A DNA stretch of 64,000 nt, from assembly GCA_964530335.1 (NCBI GenBank), contig CAZGYG010000002.1, positions 1-64,000 on the forward strand. The letters are read 5' to 3'. Origin of the DNA: VGDP01 sp964530335 (GTDB lineage Bacteria; Pseudomonadota; Alphaproteobacteria; SP197). Of the stretch, positions 17,667-26,222 are shown piece by piece. The notes below the pieces were generated by a model. The model ran no database searches. It was not told the DNA's origin and worked only from the letters and a program-made list of their open reading frames with translations. How positions within the stretch are numbered: position 1 is the stretch's first letter; each line of letters opens with the position of its first letter. The position numbers were made by a program, and so were the translations under genes.

Positions 17667-19403
17667 CTACGCGCCATCGGGCATGCCGGCCGCGATCAGC
17701 GCGGCCCTGAATCGCGCGATGACGGCGGGGTCGCGATAGGGCTCCGCGTAAAAGAACGATTCGACCGTGCCGGACGGATTGCGCGCGTGGTATTCCGCCA
17801 CGCGGGCTCGTGCCTCGTCGAGTCGACCGAGGCCGACGTGGCAGATGGCGAGATAGAGGTCCGCCCAGGGCGGTGGGTCGACCATCCGCTTGATCGCATC
17901 GATGGCCCTTTGGTAGTGCCCCGCCGCGATCAGCGCACCGGAATAGACATCCCAGTACCAATCGAGCGGGAACGGGTCGCGGCGGAACACGGCGTCCATT
18001 TCGCGCAATGAGTCCTCGCTGCGGCCCATGTAGCTGAGCCACATGGCGCGCACCATCAGGATGAACGAATCGTTCGGGTTGAGCTCCACGGCCCGCTCTA
18101 TGTGAGGCCCGGCATCATCCAGGCGATTCATGAACATCAGCGGGTGAGCCATCGCATAATGGCACCACGCCTCCTCGCGGTCGAGCGCGATGGCCTTCCG
18201 CCCATGAGCCAAGGCGATCTCCAGGAGGCCCGGTTTTGCTTCGAGGTTTGCTTCGAGGAAGAACTTAATCACGTTGACGGAGCTCAACAGGGCGTGGGCC
18301 AAGGCGAAGCGAGGATCGAGCTCGATCGCTCGGAGCAGGAACGGTTCGGCCTTCGGGCCCGGTTCGTACCCCCGCATCCAATCGCGGGCCCGCAGATAGT
18401 TGTCGTAGGCGGACAAGTTCTCGGTCGGCCGCCGTTGGGCGCGCTCGGCGCCCGCCGACGCGACCCGGCCGGCGACGATAGTCGCGATGGTGCGCGCGAC
18501 CTCGTCCTGGATCTCGAAGATGTCGGCCAGGTCGCGGTCGTAGCGTTCGGCCCAGACGTGGTTGGCCGTCGCCGCGTCGATCAACTGCGCCGTGATGCGC
18601 ACCCGGCCACCCGCCTTGCGCACGCTGCCCTCGACCACGTAGTGGACGCCGAGCTTCGCGGCCGCGTCCTTGACGTCGACGTTGCGACCCCTGAACACGA
18701 AGGACGAGTTGCGCGACGTCACCAGGAGTTCATGGAACCGGCTGAGCTCGGTGATGATGTCCTCGGTGATGCCGTCGGAGAAATATTCCTGCTCGGGGTC
18801 GCCGCTCATATTGGCGAACGGAAGGATCGCGACCGAGGCCTTCTCGTTGACGGGTGGCCGTGACGGGCTCGGCGCATCGGGCGCGTCGACCTGGAACACG
18901 CGGATCGGCTTGGCGATGTTCTTGACGGCGTGCTCGCCGAGCCCCCTGAACCGGCACGGGACCTTGCCCTCGACCTGGTCGTGAACGCTCTGCGAGACGC
19001 AGATCGCGCCGGCGGGCGATAGCTTCTCGATACGCGCGGCGACGTTGACGCCGTCGCCGTGGATGTCGGCGCCGCTGACGACGATGTCGCCAAGGTTGAC
19101 GCCGATGCGGAACGCCATGCGCGCCTCGGCCGGCAGCTCCGCGTTGCGCCGACCGAGGTCGTCCTGGACGGCGATGGCGCACGCCACGGCGTTGACCGCG
19201 CTGCCGAACTCGATCAGCAGGCTGTCGCCGGCGCCGCCGACCACGCGGCCCTGGTGCGCCGCGACGTGGCCTTCGATGACGGCCCGGTACGCCGCGAAGC
19301 GCGCGAGCGTGGCGGCCTCGTCGGCGCCCATCAGGCGGCTGTAGCCTTCCACGTCGGCCGCCAGGATCGCGGCCAGCCGTCGCGTCGGCCCAGGATCGGT
19401 CAT
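17667..19403 (-). CDS. Class III adenylate cyclase with TolB-like and TPR regions
   Basis: 578 residues. The N-terminal cyclase domain (about 8-175) has RRLAAILAADVEGYSRLMG with one metal Asp, and GGAGDSLLIEFGSAVN with the second. The base-recognition Lys seen in the GAF cyclase (K-T-V-G-D) is Gly here (G-G-A-G-D), a common state in this multi-domain subfamily, while GDGVNVAARIEKL keeps the other residues. A TolB-like region follows (VAILPFANMSGDPEQEYFSDG), then TPR-type helical repeats (about 330-560). The architecture is frequent in rhizobia and relatives. It is soluble; the signal is unknown. The upstream frame is a stub of a similar gene. Confidence 0.87.
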   Translation of the reverse strand: MTDPGPTRRLAAILAADVEGYSRLMGADEAATLARFAAYRAVIEGHVAAHQGRVVGGAGDSLLIEFGSAVNAVACAIAVQDDLGRRNAELPAEARMAFRIGVNLGDIVVSGADIHGDGVNVAARIEKLSPAGAICVSQSVHDQVEGKVPCRFRGLGEHAVKNIAKPIRVFQVDAPDAPSPSRPPVNEKASVAILPFANMSGDPEQEYFSDGITEDIITELSRFHELLVTSRNSSFVFRGRNVDVKDAAAKLGVHYVVEGSVRKAGGRVRITAQLIDAATANHVWAERYDRDLADIFEIQDEVARTIATIVAGRVASAGAERAQRRPTENLSAYDNYLRARDWMRGYEPGPKAEPFLLRAIELDPRFALAHALLSSVNVIKFFLEANLEAKPGLLEIALAHGRKAIALDREEAWCHYAMAHPLMFMNRLDDAGPHIERAVELNPNDSFILMVRAMWLSYMGRSEDSLREMDAVFRRDPFPLDWYWDVYSGALIAAGHYQRAIDAIKRMVDPPPWADLYLAICHVGLGRLDEARARVAEYHARNPSGTVESFFYAEPYRDPAVIARFRAALIAAGMPDGA

Positions 19404-19624
19404 GGGATGCGTCCGACGGTGCTCATGGACGCACCATAAGCCATTCCACTCGCGTGCGCCTGAGGGCCGCTCCGAAAAGATGTTGAGCCTGGGGAGTCGG
19501 TTGTGACTCCATGGCTGGCAACCTTGTCGAGGAGGGTGCCCACTTCGTCAACGCCCAAGAGCCGGCTGTACCCGGCCACGTCCGCCGCGAGTATGGCTGC
19601 AAGCCTGCGCTGCTGACGTTCCAC
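19400..19624 (-). pseudogene. Remnant of a third adenylate cyclase (N-terminal stub)
   Basis: The frame opens with RRLAAILAADVAGYSRLLG, matching the start of the intact downstream cyclase, including the first metal Asp. Similarity ends after about 32 residues, and the rest (to 74 codons) looks unrelated. The second metal Asp, TolB-like and TPR parts are all missing. The stub's stop overlaps the start codon of the intact gene, and its start lies 28 bp from an inverted-repeat element. It therefore looks like a paralogue largely removed by deletion. Confidence 0.7.
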
Positions 19625-19652
19625 GCTAGACCCCCAAGTGAGGAAGGTATTC

Positions 19653-19812
19653 TAGCAGGCTGCGGAAAAACCCCATCATCGTCATCGCGAGCCGCCGTAG
19701 GCGGCGTGGCGATCCAGGGCAATGGCGGAATTCCGCGCGATTCTGGATTGCCGCGTCGCGCTTCGCGCTCCTCGCAATGACGGCATTGATCGCTTATTCA
19801 ACACCCTGCTAA
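19653..19812. repeat. Miniature inverted-repeat element, copy 1
   Basis: A 160-bp element with imperfect terminal inverted repeats: left end TAGCAGGCTGCGGAAAAA, right end (reversed) TAGCAGGGTGTTGAATAA. The interior carries the frequent palindromic block starting GTCATCGCGAGCCGCCG and ending CTCCTCGCAATGACG. No open frame or transposase is inside. The same element recurs at 21490-21647 in the same orientation. Its right end supplies the stop codon of the isochorismatase-like gene. Confidence 0.8.
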
Positions 19813-20462
19813 CGCCCGCCGCGTGGACGCCAGGCGGCGAGGATAGCATCGGTGGTCAACAGCGCCACCTGGTCCGGGATGCGCGCGTAGACGTGGCCGA
19901 GCATGGCCCGGTGCGAGGGGCGCGAGAACGCGGTCACCGCGTCGGTCGCCACGATCACCCGGAGCCCGCGGTCGACCGCGCCGTAGACCGTGGCGAGCAC
20001 GCAGACGTCGGTCTCGACGCCCGAGAGTATCAGCGTGTCGGCGTCGAGCCGGCGGAGCGCCGCCAGGAACGCGCGGGCGCCGAACGCGGAGTACGCGCGC
20101 TTGTCGACGGTCACGGCCGGGGGCGCGAGCGCGGCCAAGGCCGGCACCACGTCGAGCATGGCGCGCGGCATCCGTTCGAGGGTGACCGCGCGCCAGCGCC
20201 GGTAGTAGCCGCGCCACGCGCCCGGTGCCGCGGCGGGTGAGCGGGGCGTAATGAACCTCGTCAGGATCGTGCGCGCCGGCGCGTGGGCGGCGAGCCGCAG
20301 CACGTTCGGCAGCACGGCGCCGAAGCTCGGCACCCGCCACGGCGTCGGCTCGGCGAACAGGCGCTGCATGTCGATCGCGACGTGGACCGCGTCGGCGGGG
20401 ATCACAGTCCCGCGCGCGAGCGTGATTCTTGCCGACTCGTCATTTCGCAAGTCCGAACCCAT
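19809..20462 (-). CDS. Cysteine hydrolase, isochorismatase-like family
   Basis: 217 residues with the isochorismatase-like fold. The catalytic triad is complete: Asp31 (VAIDMQRLF), Lys121 (TVDKRAYSAF) and Cys154 (GVETDVCVLAT, preceded by the cis-peptide region). The family includes nicotinamidase, N-carbamoylsarcosine amidase and isochorismatase. The metal-binding His motif of nicotinamidase is not apparent, so the substrate is open. The ATG start faces the pirin gene across 40 bp. The stop codon (19809-19811) lies inside the end of a repeat element, so the original C terminus may have been altered. Confidence 0.85.
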   Translation of the reverse strand: MGSDLRNDESARITLARGTVIPADAVHVAIDMQRLFAEPTPWRVPSFGAVLPNVLRLAAHAPARTILTRFITPRSPAAAPGAWRGYYRRWRAVTLERMPRAMLDVVPALAALAPPAVTVDKRAYSAFGARAFLAALRRLDADTLILSGVETDVCVLATVYGAVDRGLRVIVATDAVTAFSRPSHRAMLGHVYARIPDQVALLTTDAILAAWRPRGGR

Positions 20463-20502
20463 ATTGCGTGCAACGTCTCACGAACAAGGCGAAGGAGCCA
20501 TC

Positions 20503-21369
20503 ATGAAAGCCATCCTCGGTGTCCATGACGCGCCTCGGCCGCACTGGGTCGGCGACGGATTTCCGGTCCGCTCGCTGTTCACGTACGACGGCCAGGGACG
20601 GCACCTGAGCCCCTTCCTGCTGCTGGATTACGCCGGCCCGGCGGAATTCGCACCGGCCTCGCGGCCGCGCGGGGTCGGCGTACATCCGCACCGCGGCTTC
20701 GAGACCGTGACCATCGTTTATCAGGGCGAGGTCGACCATCGGGATTCGACCGGCGCGGGCGGCCATATCGGCCCGGGCGACGTGCAATGGATGACCGCTG
20801 GCTCCGGCATCCTGCACGAGGAGTTCCACTCCGAGCCCTTCACCCGCCAGGGCGGGACGCTCGAGATGGTGCAGCTCTGGGTCAACCTGCCGGCCAAGGA
20901 CAAGATGACCGAGCCCGGCTATCAGGCGTTGCTCGACGCCGACATTCCGTCGGTCCCACTAGCCGATGGCGTCGGCCGGGTGCGGGTGATCGCGGGCGCG
21001 TTTCAAGGCCATCGCGGCCCGGCGCGCAGCTTCACGCCGATGGACGTCTGGGACATCCGCCTGAACCAGGGCGGCGGGACGCGGTTCGCGTTGGCCGAGG
21101 GCAGGACCGTTGCGCTCGTGGTGCTCGGCGGCACCGTGCGGGTCAACGGCGGCGAGGTCGCGCGCGAGGCGCAATGGGTGCACTTCGACCGTGGCGGCAC
21201 CGACCTCGCGATCGAGGCGGACAGCGACGCGACTCTGCTGCTGCTGAGCGGCGAGCCGATCGAGGAGCCTGTCGTCGGTTTCGGACCGTTCGTGATGAAC
21301 ACCCAGGCGGAGATCGAGCGGGCCATCGCCGATTTCAACGGCGGCAAGTTCGGCGGGATACCAGCCTGA
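20503..21369 (+). CDS. Pirin family protein (cupin)
   Basis: 288 residues, a bicupin of the pirin family. Metal ligands are visible: His61 and His63 in GVHPHRGFETVT, and His105 and Glu107 in SGILHEEFHSE, as in human pirin and bacterial quercetinase-like pirins. The start at 20503 is preceded by AAGGAG at good spacing; the frame can be extended upstream, but only through the start of the divergent gene. The activity (quercetin 2,3-dioxygenase or a regulatory role) cannot be decided. It is divergent from the isochorismatase-like gene. Confidence 0.92.
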   Translation: MKAILGVHDAPRPHWVGDGFPVRSLFTYDGQGRHLSPFLLLDYAGPAEFAPASRPRGVGVHPHRGFETVTIVYQGEVDHRDSTGAGGHIGPGDVQWMTAGSGILHEEFHSEPFTRQGGTLEMVQLWVNLPAKDKMTEPGYQALLDADIPSVPLADGVGRVRVIAGAFQGHRGPARSFTPMDVWDIRLNQGGGTRFALAEGRTVALVVLGGTVRVNGGEVAREAQWVHFDRGGTDLAIEADSDATLLLLSGEPIEEPVVGFGPFVMNTQAEIERAIADFNGGKFGGIPA

Positions 21370-21489
21370 ATCCCCCACGCCGAGTGGCGCTGGCAACGTT
21401 TTCTCGCCGCCATCGACGTCTTGCAGCACATGGCGCGGTGCAGCGATAAACCTCAGCATTGACCGCGATCATGGTCGGATAATTGCCCT

Positions 21490-21647
21490 TAGCAGGGTGC
21501 TGAAAAACCCCCATCATCGTCATCGCGAGCCGCCGTAGGCGGCGTGGCGATCCAGGACAATGGCGGAATTCCGCGCGATTCTGGATTGCCGCGTCGGCCT
21601 TCGGCCTCCTCGCAATGACAGCCTCGGGGTTTTTCCGCAGCCTGTTA
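21490..21647. repeat. Miniature inverted-repeat element, copy 2
   Basis: A 158-bp element: left end TAGCAGGGTGCTGAAAAACC, right end (reversed) TAACAGGCTGCGGAAAAACC. Its interior is nearly identical to copy 1 at 19653-19812 over GTCATCGCGAGCCGCCGTAG and GGAATTCCGCGCGATTCTGG. Same orientation as copy 1, no coding potential. The two copies enclose about 1.7 kb. Confidence 0.8.
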
Positions 21648-21722
21648 GAGCATGTTTCGCATGAGGTGAATCGATGGCCCACCCCCACCCTACCCTCCCC
21701 CATCGAGGGGGAGGGAGGCGCT

Positions 21723-21834
21723 AAAAAGGGGACGCTTCCCTTTTTTGGGGAAAAGGGGACGCTTCCCTTTTTTGGGGAAGAAGCCGAATTCCGCGCCATT
21801 CTGGATTACCGAAAAAGGGAAGCGTCCCCTTTTT
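21723..21834. repeat. Tandem and inverted GGGGACGCTTCCC repeats
   Basis: Two direct copies of a 28-bp unit (AAAAGGGGACGCTTCCCTTT plus a TTTGGGG tail) lie head to tail at 21723-21778, and a reverse-complement copy (AAAGGGAAGCGTCCCCTTT) is at 21812-21834. Between them is a fragment resembling the interior of the nearby element (GAATTCCGCGCCATTCTGG). Just upstream, at about 21690-21718, is a CCCTCCCCC/GGGGGAGGG hairpin. No gene is seen in 21370-21989; the stretch is a patchwork of such repeats. Confidence 0.7.
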
Positions 21835-21913
21835 CGTCATGCGCGGGCGTGACCCGCGCATCCACGAATTGCGTGAAAGCCGTGGATGGCCGGGACTTCG
21901 CCCGGCCATGACG
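21835..21913. repeat. Palindromic dispersed-type repeat
   Basis: A 79-bp block with inverted ends CGTCATG...CATGACG. It contains two nested hairpins, GCGCGGGCGTGACCCGCGC and GGCCGGGACTTCGCCCGGCC. Blocks of this kind are common between genes in alphaproteobacteria. No coding potential. Confidence 0.65.
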
Positions 21914-21989
21914 CAAAAAAAGCTCGGAAATCTGGGGGTAGCATCCGTTTGATCCAATCCACTAGCGGGGAACGCGGCGGCCACGCGCG

Positions 21990-23059
21990 TCACGGCCGCA
22001 CCGTGACCGCGTGCTCGGGCGCGAAGGCGGCGACGACCTCGGTCCCGGGCGCGAGCGGGCGCGAGGCGAGGTTCTGGGCGAACACGATCAAGCGCCGGCC
22101 CGCGGCCTCGACCACATAGGTGATGGAGCTGCCCGAATAGACCGCTTGCGCGACCCGGCCGTCGATCCGGTTGGCGAGCGCGGGATCGAGCGCCGCGCCG
22201 CGCGGGGCAAGCGTGATCTTCTCGGGGCGCACGGCAAGCGTCACCGGCTCGCCTTCCGCCGGCAGCGGGTCCGCGGTGTGTACGTCGGGCGCGCCATCGA
22301 CGGCGACCCGGCCCGCCGCGCGCGCCCGTCCCTCGAACAGGTTGGCGTCGCCGAGGAACCCGGCGGCGAACCGGGTGGCCGGGCGTTCGTAGACCTCGGC
22401 CGGCGCGCCGACCTGGACGACCCGCCCTTCGTCGATGAGCGCGACGCGGTCGGCGAGCGTCAGTGCCTCCTCCTGGTCGTGGGTGACGAAGATCGTGGTG
22501 ATGCCGACCNNNNNNNNNNCTGGATCTCCTTGAGCTCGATCTGCATCTCCTGGCGCAGCCGCCGGTCGAGCGCGCCGAGCGGTTCGTCGAGCAGGAGGAC
22601 GCGCGGCCGCGTGACCAGGGCGCGGGCGAGCGCGACGCGCTGCTGCTGGCCGCCGGAGAGCTGGCGCGGCCGGCGCTCGGCCAGACCCCCGAGCCGGACC
22701 AGGCCGAGGATGTCGGCCATCCGCGCCGCGGCCTCGGCGCGCGCCACGCCGCGCACCGCGAGGCCGAAGCCGACGTTCTCGGCCACGGTCAGATGGGGAA
22801 AGAGCGCGTAGTTCTGGAACACCATGCCGAGCTCGCGCCGGTGCGGGGGCGTGTCGTCGACGGCGCGTCCGTCGATGCGCACCGTGCCACGGTCGGGCGC
22901 GACGAACCCGGCGATGGCGCGCAAGAGCGTCGTCTTGCCGCTGCCGCTGGGGCCGAGCAGGGCGAAGAACGCGCCGTCCTCGAAAACGAGGCTCACGTCG
23001 TCGAGGGCGTGGACCGCGCCGTAGGTCTTGGTCAGGCCCTCGACCTCGACCCGGCTCAT
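21990..23059 (-). CDS. potA: ABC transporter ATP-binding protein, PotA-like (interrupted by assembly gap)
   Basis: ATP-binding subunit of a spermidine/putrescine-type importer. It has Walker A GPSGSGKTT, the Q-loop in MVFQNYALFP, signature LSGGQQQR and Walker B VLLLDEPLGALD. After a 10-N gap, the frame resumes in VGITTIFVTHDQEEALTLAD (H-loop) and the C-terminal TOBE domain (TLAVRPEKITLAP). The two halves are out of frame across the gap; they fit if 5, 8 or 11 bases are missing instead of 10, so this is an assembly artefact, not a broken gene. The ATG overlaps the stop of the permease gene by 4 nt. PotA is used as a family name; the ligand is not proven. Confidence 0.88.
22510..22519. other. 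Assembly gap (10 N) inside potA-like gene
   Basis: Ten unknown bases. Comparison with PotA family proteins suggests only about two codons are missing between KEIQ and VGIT, so the gap length is nominal. Confidence 0.95.
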
Positions 23060-23829
23060 CGGACCTCGCCGCCGAAGCGGGAAAGCCGGGCGAACGCCAG
23101 CATCAGCCCCATCGAGACGACGATGATGATCGCTGAAACCGCGTTGACCTCGGGCGTGAAGCCCTTGCGGATCGCGGCGTAGATCTCGACCGGCAGGGTC
23201 GAGACGCCGGGCGGCGCCAGGAAGTACGAAATGACGAACTGGTCGAACGACACGGCGAAGGCAAACAGCGCCGCCGCCACCACGCCCGGCGCGATCACCG
23301 GCAGCGTGACGCGCGCGAAGACCTGCCAGGGGTTGGCGCCGAGGATCGCCGCCGCCTCCTCGAGCGCGGTGCCGAAACTGGCGAGGCGCGCGCCGACCAC
23401 GATCACCACGTAGGGCAACGACAGGGCGACGTGGCCGAGCAGGATGGCGTGCAGGCCCCGCCCGATGCCGGTCCAGAAGAACAGCACGAGCATGGCCGTG
23501 CCGATGATCAGCCACGGGATGGTGATCGGCGGCAGCAGCATCAGCCGCAGCATGTTGCGGCCGCGAAACCGGTAGCGGGCGAAGGCCAGCGCCGCCATGG
23601 TGCCGAGCACGGTGGCGATCGCGGTGTTGGCCAGGGCGATCACGATGCTGTTCATGCTGGCGGTGAGCAGGCGATCGTTGTGCACCAGCGCCTCGAACCA
23701 CACCGTGTCCCACACGATCGGCAGCTCATAGAGCGCCGAGCGGTTGAACGCCATGGCCACCAGCACCGCGATCGGCATGTAAAGAAACACGAGCACCAGG
23801 GCGAGCAGCGCATGAGCGAGGCGGGTCAC
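23056..23829 (-). CDS. potC: ABC transporter permease, PotC-like
   Basis: 257 residues from a GTG at 23829 that overlaps the preceding permease stop (GTGA). About six membrane helices are visible, from ALLALVLVFLYMPIAVLVAM to IIIVVSMGLMLAFA. The cytoplasmic EAA loop, EEAAAILGANPWQVFARVTLP, docks on the ATPase. It is the second inner-membrane permease of the PotABCD-type importer, and its stop overlaps the potA start by 4 nt. Tight overlaps on both sides imply translational coupling. Confidence 0.9.
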   Translation of the reverse strand: MTRLAHALLALVLVFLYMPIAVLVAMAFNRSALYELPIVWDTVWFEALVHNDRLLTASMNSIVIALANTAIATVLGTMAALAFARYRFRGRNMLRLMLLPPITIPWLIIGTAMLVLFFWTGIGRGLHAILLGHVALSLPYVVIVVGARLASFGTALEEAAAILGANPWQVFARVTLPVIAPGVVAAALFAFAVSFDQFVISYFLAPPGVSTLPVEIYAAIRKGFTPEVNAVSAIIIVVSMGLMLAFARLSRFGGEVR

Positions 23830-24695
23830 GTCACGCCCTCCTCGAGCGCGCCCATGTGCCGGCGCGCGAACGGCAACGCCGCCAGCATGACCGCGAGCAC
23901 GATGGCGAGCAGGATGAACGACAGCGCCGCGCCGAGCGGCCAGTTGAACACGGCGGTGAACTGGTCCTCGATCACGGTGCCGAGCATCATCCCCGAGGTG
24001 CCGCCGAGGATGCGCGGCTCCATGAACGAGCCGACGGCGGGGACGAAGATCAGGATCGCGCCCGCGAGCAGCCCCGGCAGGCTGAGCGGCAGGACGACGC
24101 GCAGGAAGGTCGCCGACGCGGACGCCCCCAGGCTGCGCGCCGCCTCGACCAGGCTGTCGTCGATCGCCTGGAGCGACAGGTAGCAGGTCAGGATCATGTA
24201 CGGCACGAAGGAATGGACCAGGCCGATGACGATCGCCGGGTAGGCGTAGAGGATGTCGAGCGCCGGGGCGCCGGGCACGACGGCGTGGATCGCCCGGTCG
24301 ATCAGCCCGTCCTTGCGCAGCACGATGGTCCACGAGAACACGCGCACCAGCGCGTTGCTCCAGAACGGTATGACGATGAGCATGAACAGGGCCTCGCGCC
24401 AGCGCCCGCGGACGTGGCGGGCGAGCGCGAACGCCGCCGGGTAGCCGACGACGACGCACCAGAACGTGACGTCGAGCCCGAGCCTGATCGAGCGCCAGGT
24501 CAGGTCGCGGTAGAACCCCTTCTCCAGGAACGCGGCGTAGTGCTTGAGCGTGAGTTCGGGCTCGCGGTTGCCGAGCGGCGCGACCGTCAGCACGCTGAAC
24601 AGCAGCATCGCGGCCAGCGGCAGGGCGATGGTCAGCAGCAGCCACAGGTACGCCGGCGCCGTCAGGCCGACGATCGCGCGTGTGCGACGTGTCAT
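23826..24695 (-). CDS. potB: ABC transporter permease, PotB-like
   Basis: 289 residues with about six membrane spans, the first being APAYLWLLLTIALPLAAMLL. The EAA loop is EAARSLGASASATFLRVVLP. It pairs with the PotC-like permease to form the channel. The ATG at 24695 lies 276 nt after the potD-like stop, a long gap for an operon of this type, and that gap holds repeat-like sequence. The polyamine assignment is by family only. Confidence 0.9.
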   Translation of the reverse strand: MTRRTRAIVGLTAPAYLWLLLTIALPLAAMLLFSVLTVAPLGNREPELTLKHYAAFLEKGFYRDLTWRSIRLGLDVTFWCVVVGYPAAFALARHVRGRWREALFMLIVIPFWSNALVRVFSWTIVLRKDGLIDRAIHAVVPGAPALDILYAYPAIVIGLVHSFVPYMILTCYLSLQAIDDSLVEAARSLGASASATFLRVVLPLSLPGLLAGAILIFVPAVGSFMEPRILGGTSGMMLGTVIEDQFTAVFNWPLGAALSFILLAIVLAVMLAALPFARRHMGALEEGVT

Positions 24696-24971
24696 GCGCG
24701 CTCCGCCCGCTCAAGACGTGTTGGCGAAGCGACCTGGGGGTTGGCCATCGTCACGGTCGCGGGTCGTGCAGGGCAATCGCACGTAAACCGGTAGCGCGAA
24801 GTCGGTTCGCCCTGAGCGCCGCCACGCGGCGGTCGAAGGGTCCGACGAACGGGTTTCGCGCCACCGCTCGGCCTTCGAGACGGCCCTTCGGGCCTCCTCA
24901 GGCCGAACGGTATCTTCAAGTACACCCCTGCCGGTTTGGGAGCGAGGCGGACCGAGTCGGCCGTGTCGTCC
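24696..24971. other. Non-coding spacer between potD-like and potB-like genes
   Basis: About 276 bp without a convincing gene. It contains palindromic stretches such as GGCCCTTCGGGCC and CTCCTCAGGCCGAACGG, resembling dispersed intergenic repeats. In the transcription direction of the operon (minus strand) these could form hairpins that reduce read-through from the binding-protein gene into the permease genes, giving excess binding protein. That role is inferred. Confidence 0.5.
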
Positions 24972-26054
24972 CTACTCGGCGAAGTAGGTCTTGGTCTCCT
25001 GCCACAGCTCCAGGTACGCCTGGCGGCGGTCCTCGGGGATCGGCGCCATGAACTGGAGCCGCTCGGCGACCGCCGGGTCGCCGAGCACGACGCGGTTGAA
25101 CGCGTCCTCGGGAAGCTGGCCCATGGCCGCGCCGTTGGCCGAGGCGGGAGCGCCGACCTCGGTGTCCCAGCGGACGTAGAACTCGGGCGAGACCATGAAG
25201 TCGATGAAGGCGTGGGCGCCGTCGGGGTTGGGCGCGCCCGCCACCAGCGACAGTCCGTCGAGCCAGCCGATCGCCCCTTCGGGCGGGACCACGAATTCGA
25301 CCGGAAGGCCGAACGCCTTCTTGCTGCGCGCGGCCGAACCCGACCAGTAGGTGGCGATGTCGAAGGCGCCGGAGGACAACAGCTTGTTCCACTCGTCCTC
25401 GGACGACCAGAACGTGGCGATCTGGTCCTTGAGCCCGCGCAGCTTGTCGCGGATCTTGTCGAGATCGGCCGGGTTGTTCATGTCCTGCCCGGTCGCCAGC
25501 GCGGCGAGCTGCACCGCCTCGACCGCGTCGTCGCGCCAACCCAAGTGCCCGGCGTTGGCCGGGTCCCACAGCGCTTCGATCGAAGCGGGGGCCGCCAGCT
25601 TCTCCGTGTTGTAGGCGAACGAGGTGACGCCCCACAGCCACGACACGCCCATGACCTTGCCGTCGATGTTGAGCATGGCGTTATCGCGGTAGGCGGGCGT
25701 GAGATCGGCCCAGTTCGCGATCCTGGACGAATCGATCGGCTGGAGCAGGCCCTCGGCGGCGGCATCGCCGGTGAACGAGCTGTTGATCAGCACCACGTCG
25801 TAGGTGCCCGGGCTGGTGCGCAGCTTGGTCAGCATCTCCTGCTCGGAGTTGAAGTAGTCGTGCTCGACCGTGAACCCGGTCTTGGCGGCGAAGGCTTCGA
25901 GCGCCCAGGCCTCGTCGGTGCCGTAGCCCTGCCAGTTGAGCACCCTGATCGTGCCTTCGGCGTGGGCGGCGCCGGCCAGCGCCAGCATGGCCACGCCGAG
26001 GCCCAACGCCGTCCCGAAGCCGCGCCGCGCAAGCGGCCGTCCGAGCGAACCCAT
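24972..26054 (-). CDS. potD: Periplasmic polyamine-type substrate-binding protein, PotD-like
   Basis: 360 residues with a Sec signal peptide (hydrophobic core GTALGLGVAMLALAGAAHA, cleavage after AHA) and a type II periplasmic binding fold starting TIRVLNWQGYGTDEAW, the PotD/PotF beginning. Later motifs include YDVVLINSSFTG and VSWLWGVTSFAYNTEKL. The ATG at 26054 follows GGGAGGAG at ideal spacing; the frame continues 26 codons further but without such a site. First gene of the PotABCD-type operon, divergent from the enamidase gene. Ligand residues were not resolved; relatives bind polyamines or other organic cations. Confidence 0.9.
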   Translation of the reverse strand: MGSLGRPLARRGFGTALGLGVAMLALAGAAHAEGTIRVLNWQGYGTDEAWALEAFAAKTGFTVEHDYFNSEQEMLTKLRTSPGTYDVVLINSSFTGDAAAEGLLQPIDSSRIANWADLTPAYRDNAMLNIDGKVMGVSWLWGVTSFAYNTEKLAAPASIEALWDPANAGHLGWRDDAVEAVQLAALATGQDMNNPADLDKIRDKLRGLKDQIATFWSSEDEWNKLLSSGAFDIATYWSGSAARSKKAFGLPVEFVVPPEGAIGWLDGLSLVAGAPNPDGAHAFIDFMVSPEFYVRWDTEVGAPASANGAAMGQLPEDAFNRVVLGDPAVAERLQFMAPIPEDRRQAYLELWQETKTYFAE

Positions 26055-26222
26055 GAAACTCCTCCCTCTGCCAAGCGGGCCTTTGCCAAGCGGGCGCGCC
26101 TTGGGCGGCGCGCCTCGATCATCGGGCCTCATTCATGCCCCAGCCGAGAAGGCTGTCAAGAAGGGCATACTTGAACCGGCCCGGTCTTTCGGCGACGCTG
26201 ACCCGACGCAAGGGAGGACGCC
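26055..26222. promoter_or_regulatory. Divergent intergenic region, potD-like / enamidase
   Basis: 168 bp separate the two oppositely directed starts, so promoters for both the transporter operon and the enamidase gene must lie here or within the flanks. It contains GGGAGGAG for potD, a direct repeat (TGCCAAGCGGGC / TTTGCCAAGCGGGCGC) at about 26076-26098 and AAGGGAGG before the enamidase ATG. No convincing -35/-10 or operator could be assigned. Confidence 0.5.

Noticed and set aside
21723..21834. Regularly spaced repeats considered as a small CRISPR array
   Set aside because: Only two direct units with no spacers between, one inverted copy, and no cas genes.
21990..26054. PotABCD-type importer considered as part of nicotinate uptake
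   Set aside because: Only the shared divergent region with ena supports this; PotD-type proteins bind cations, not acids, so it was left as a polyamine-type system.
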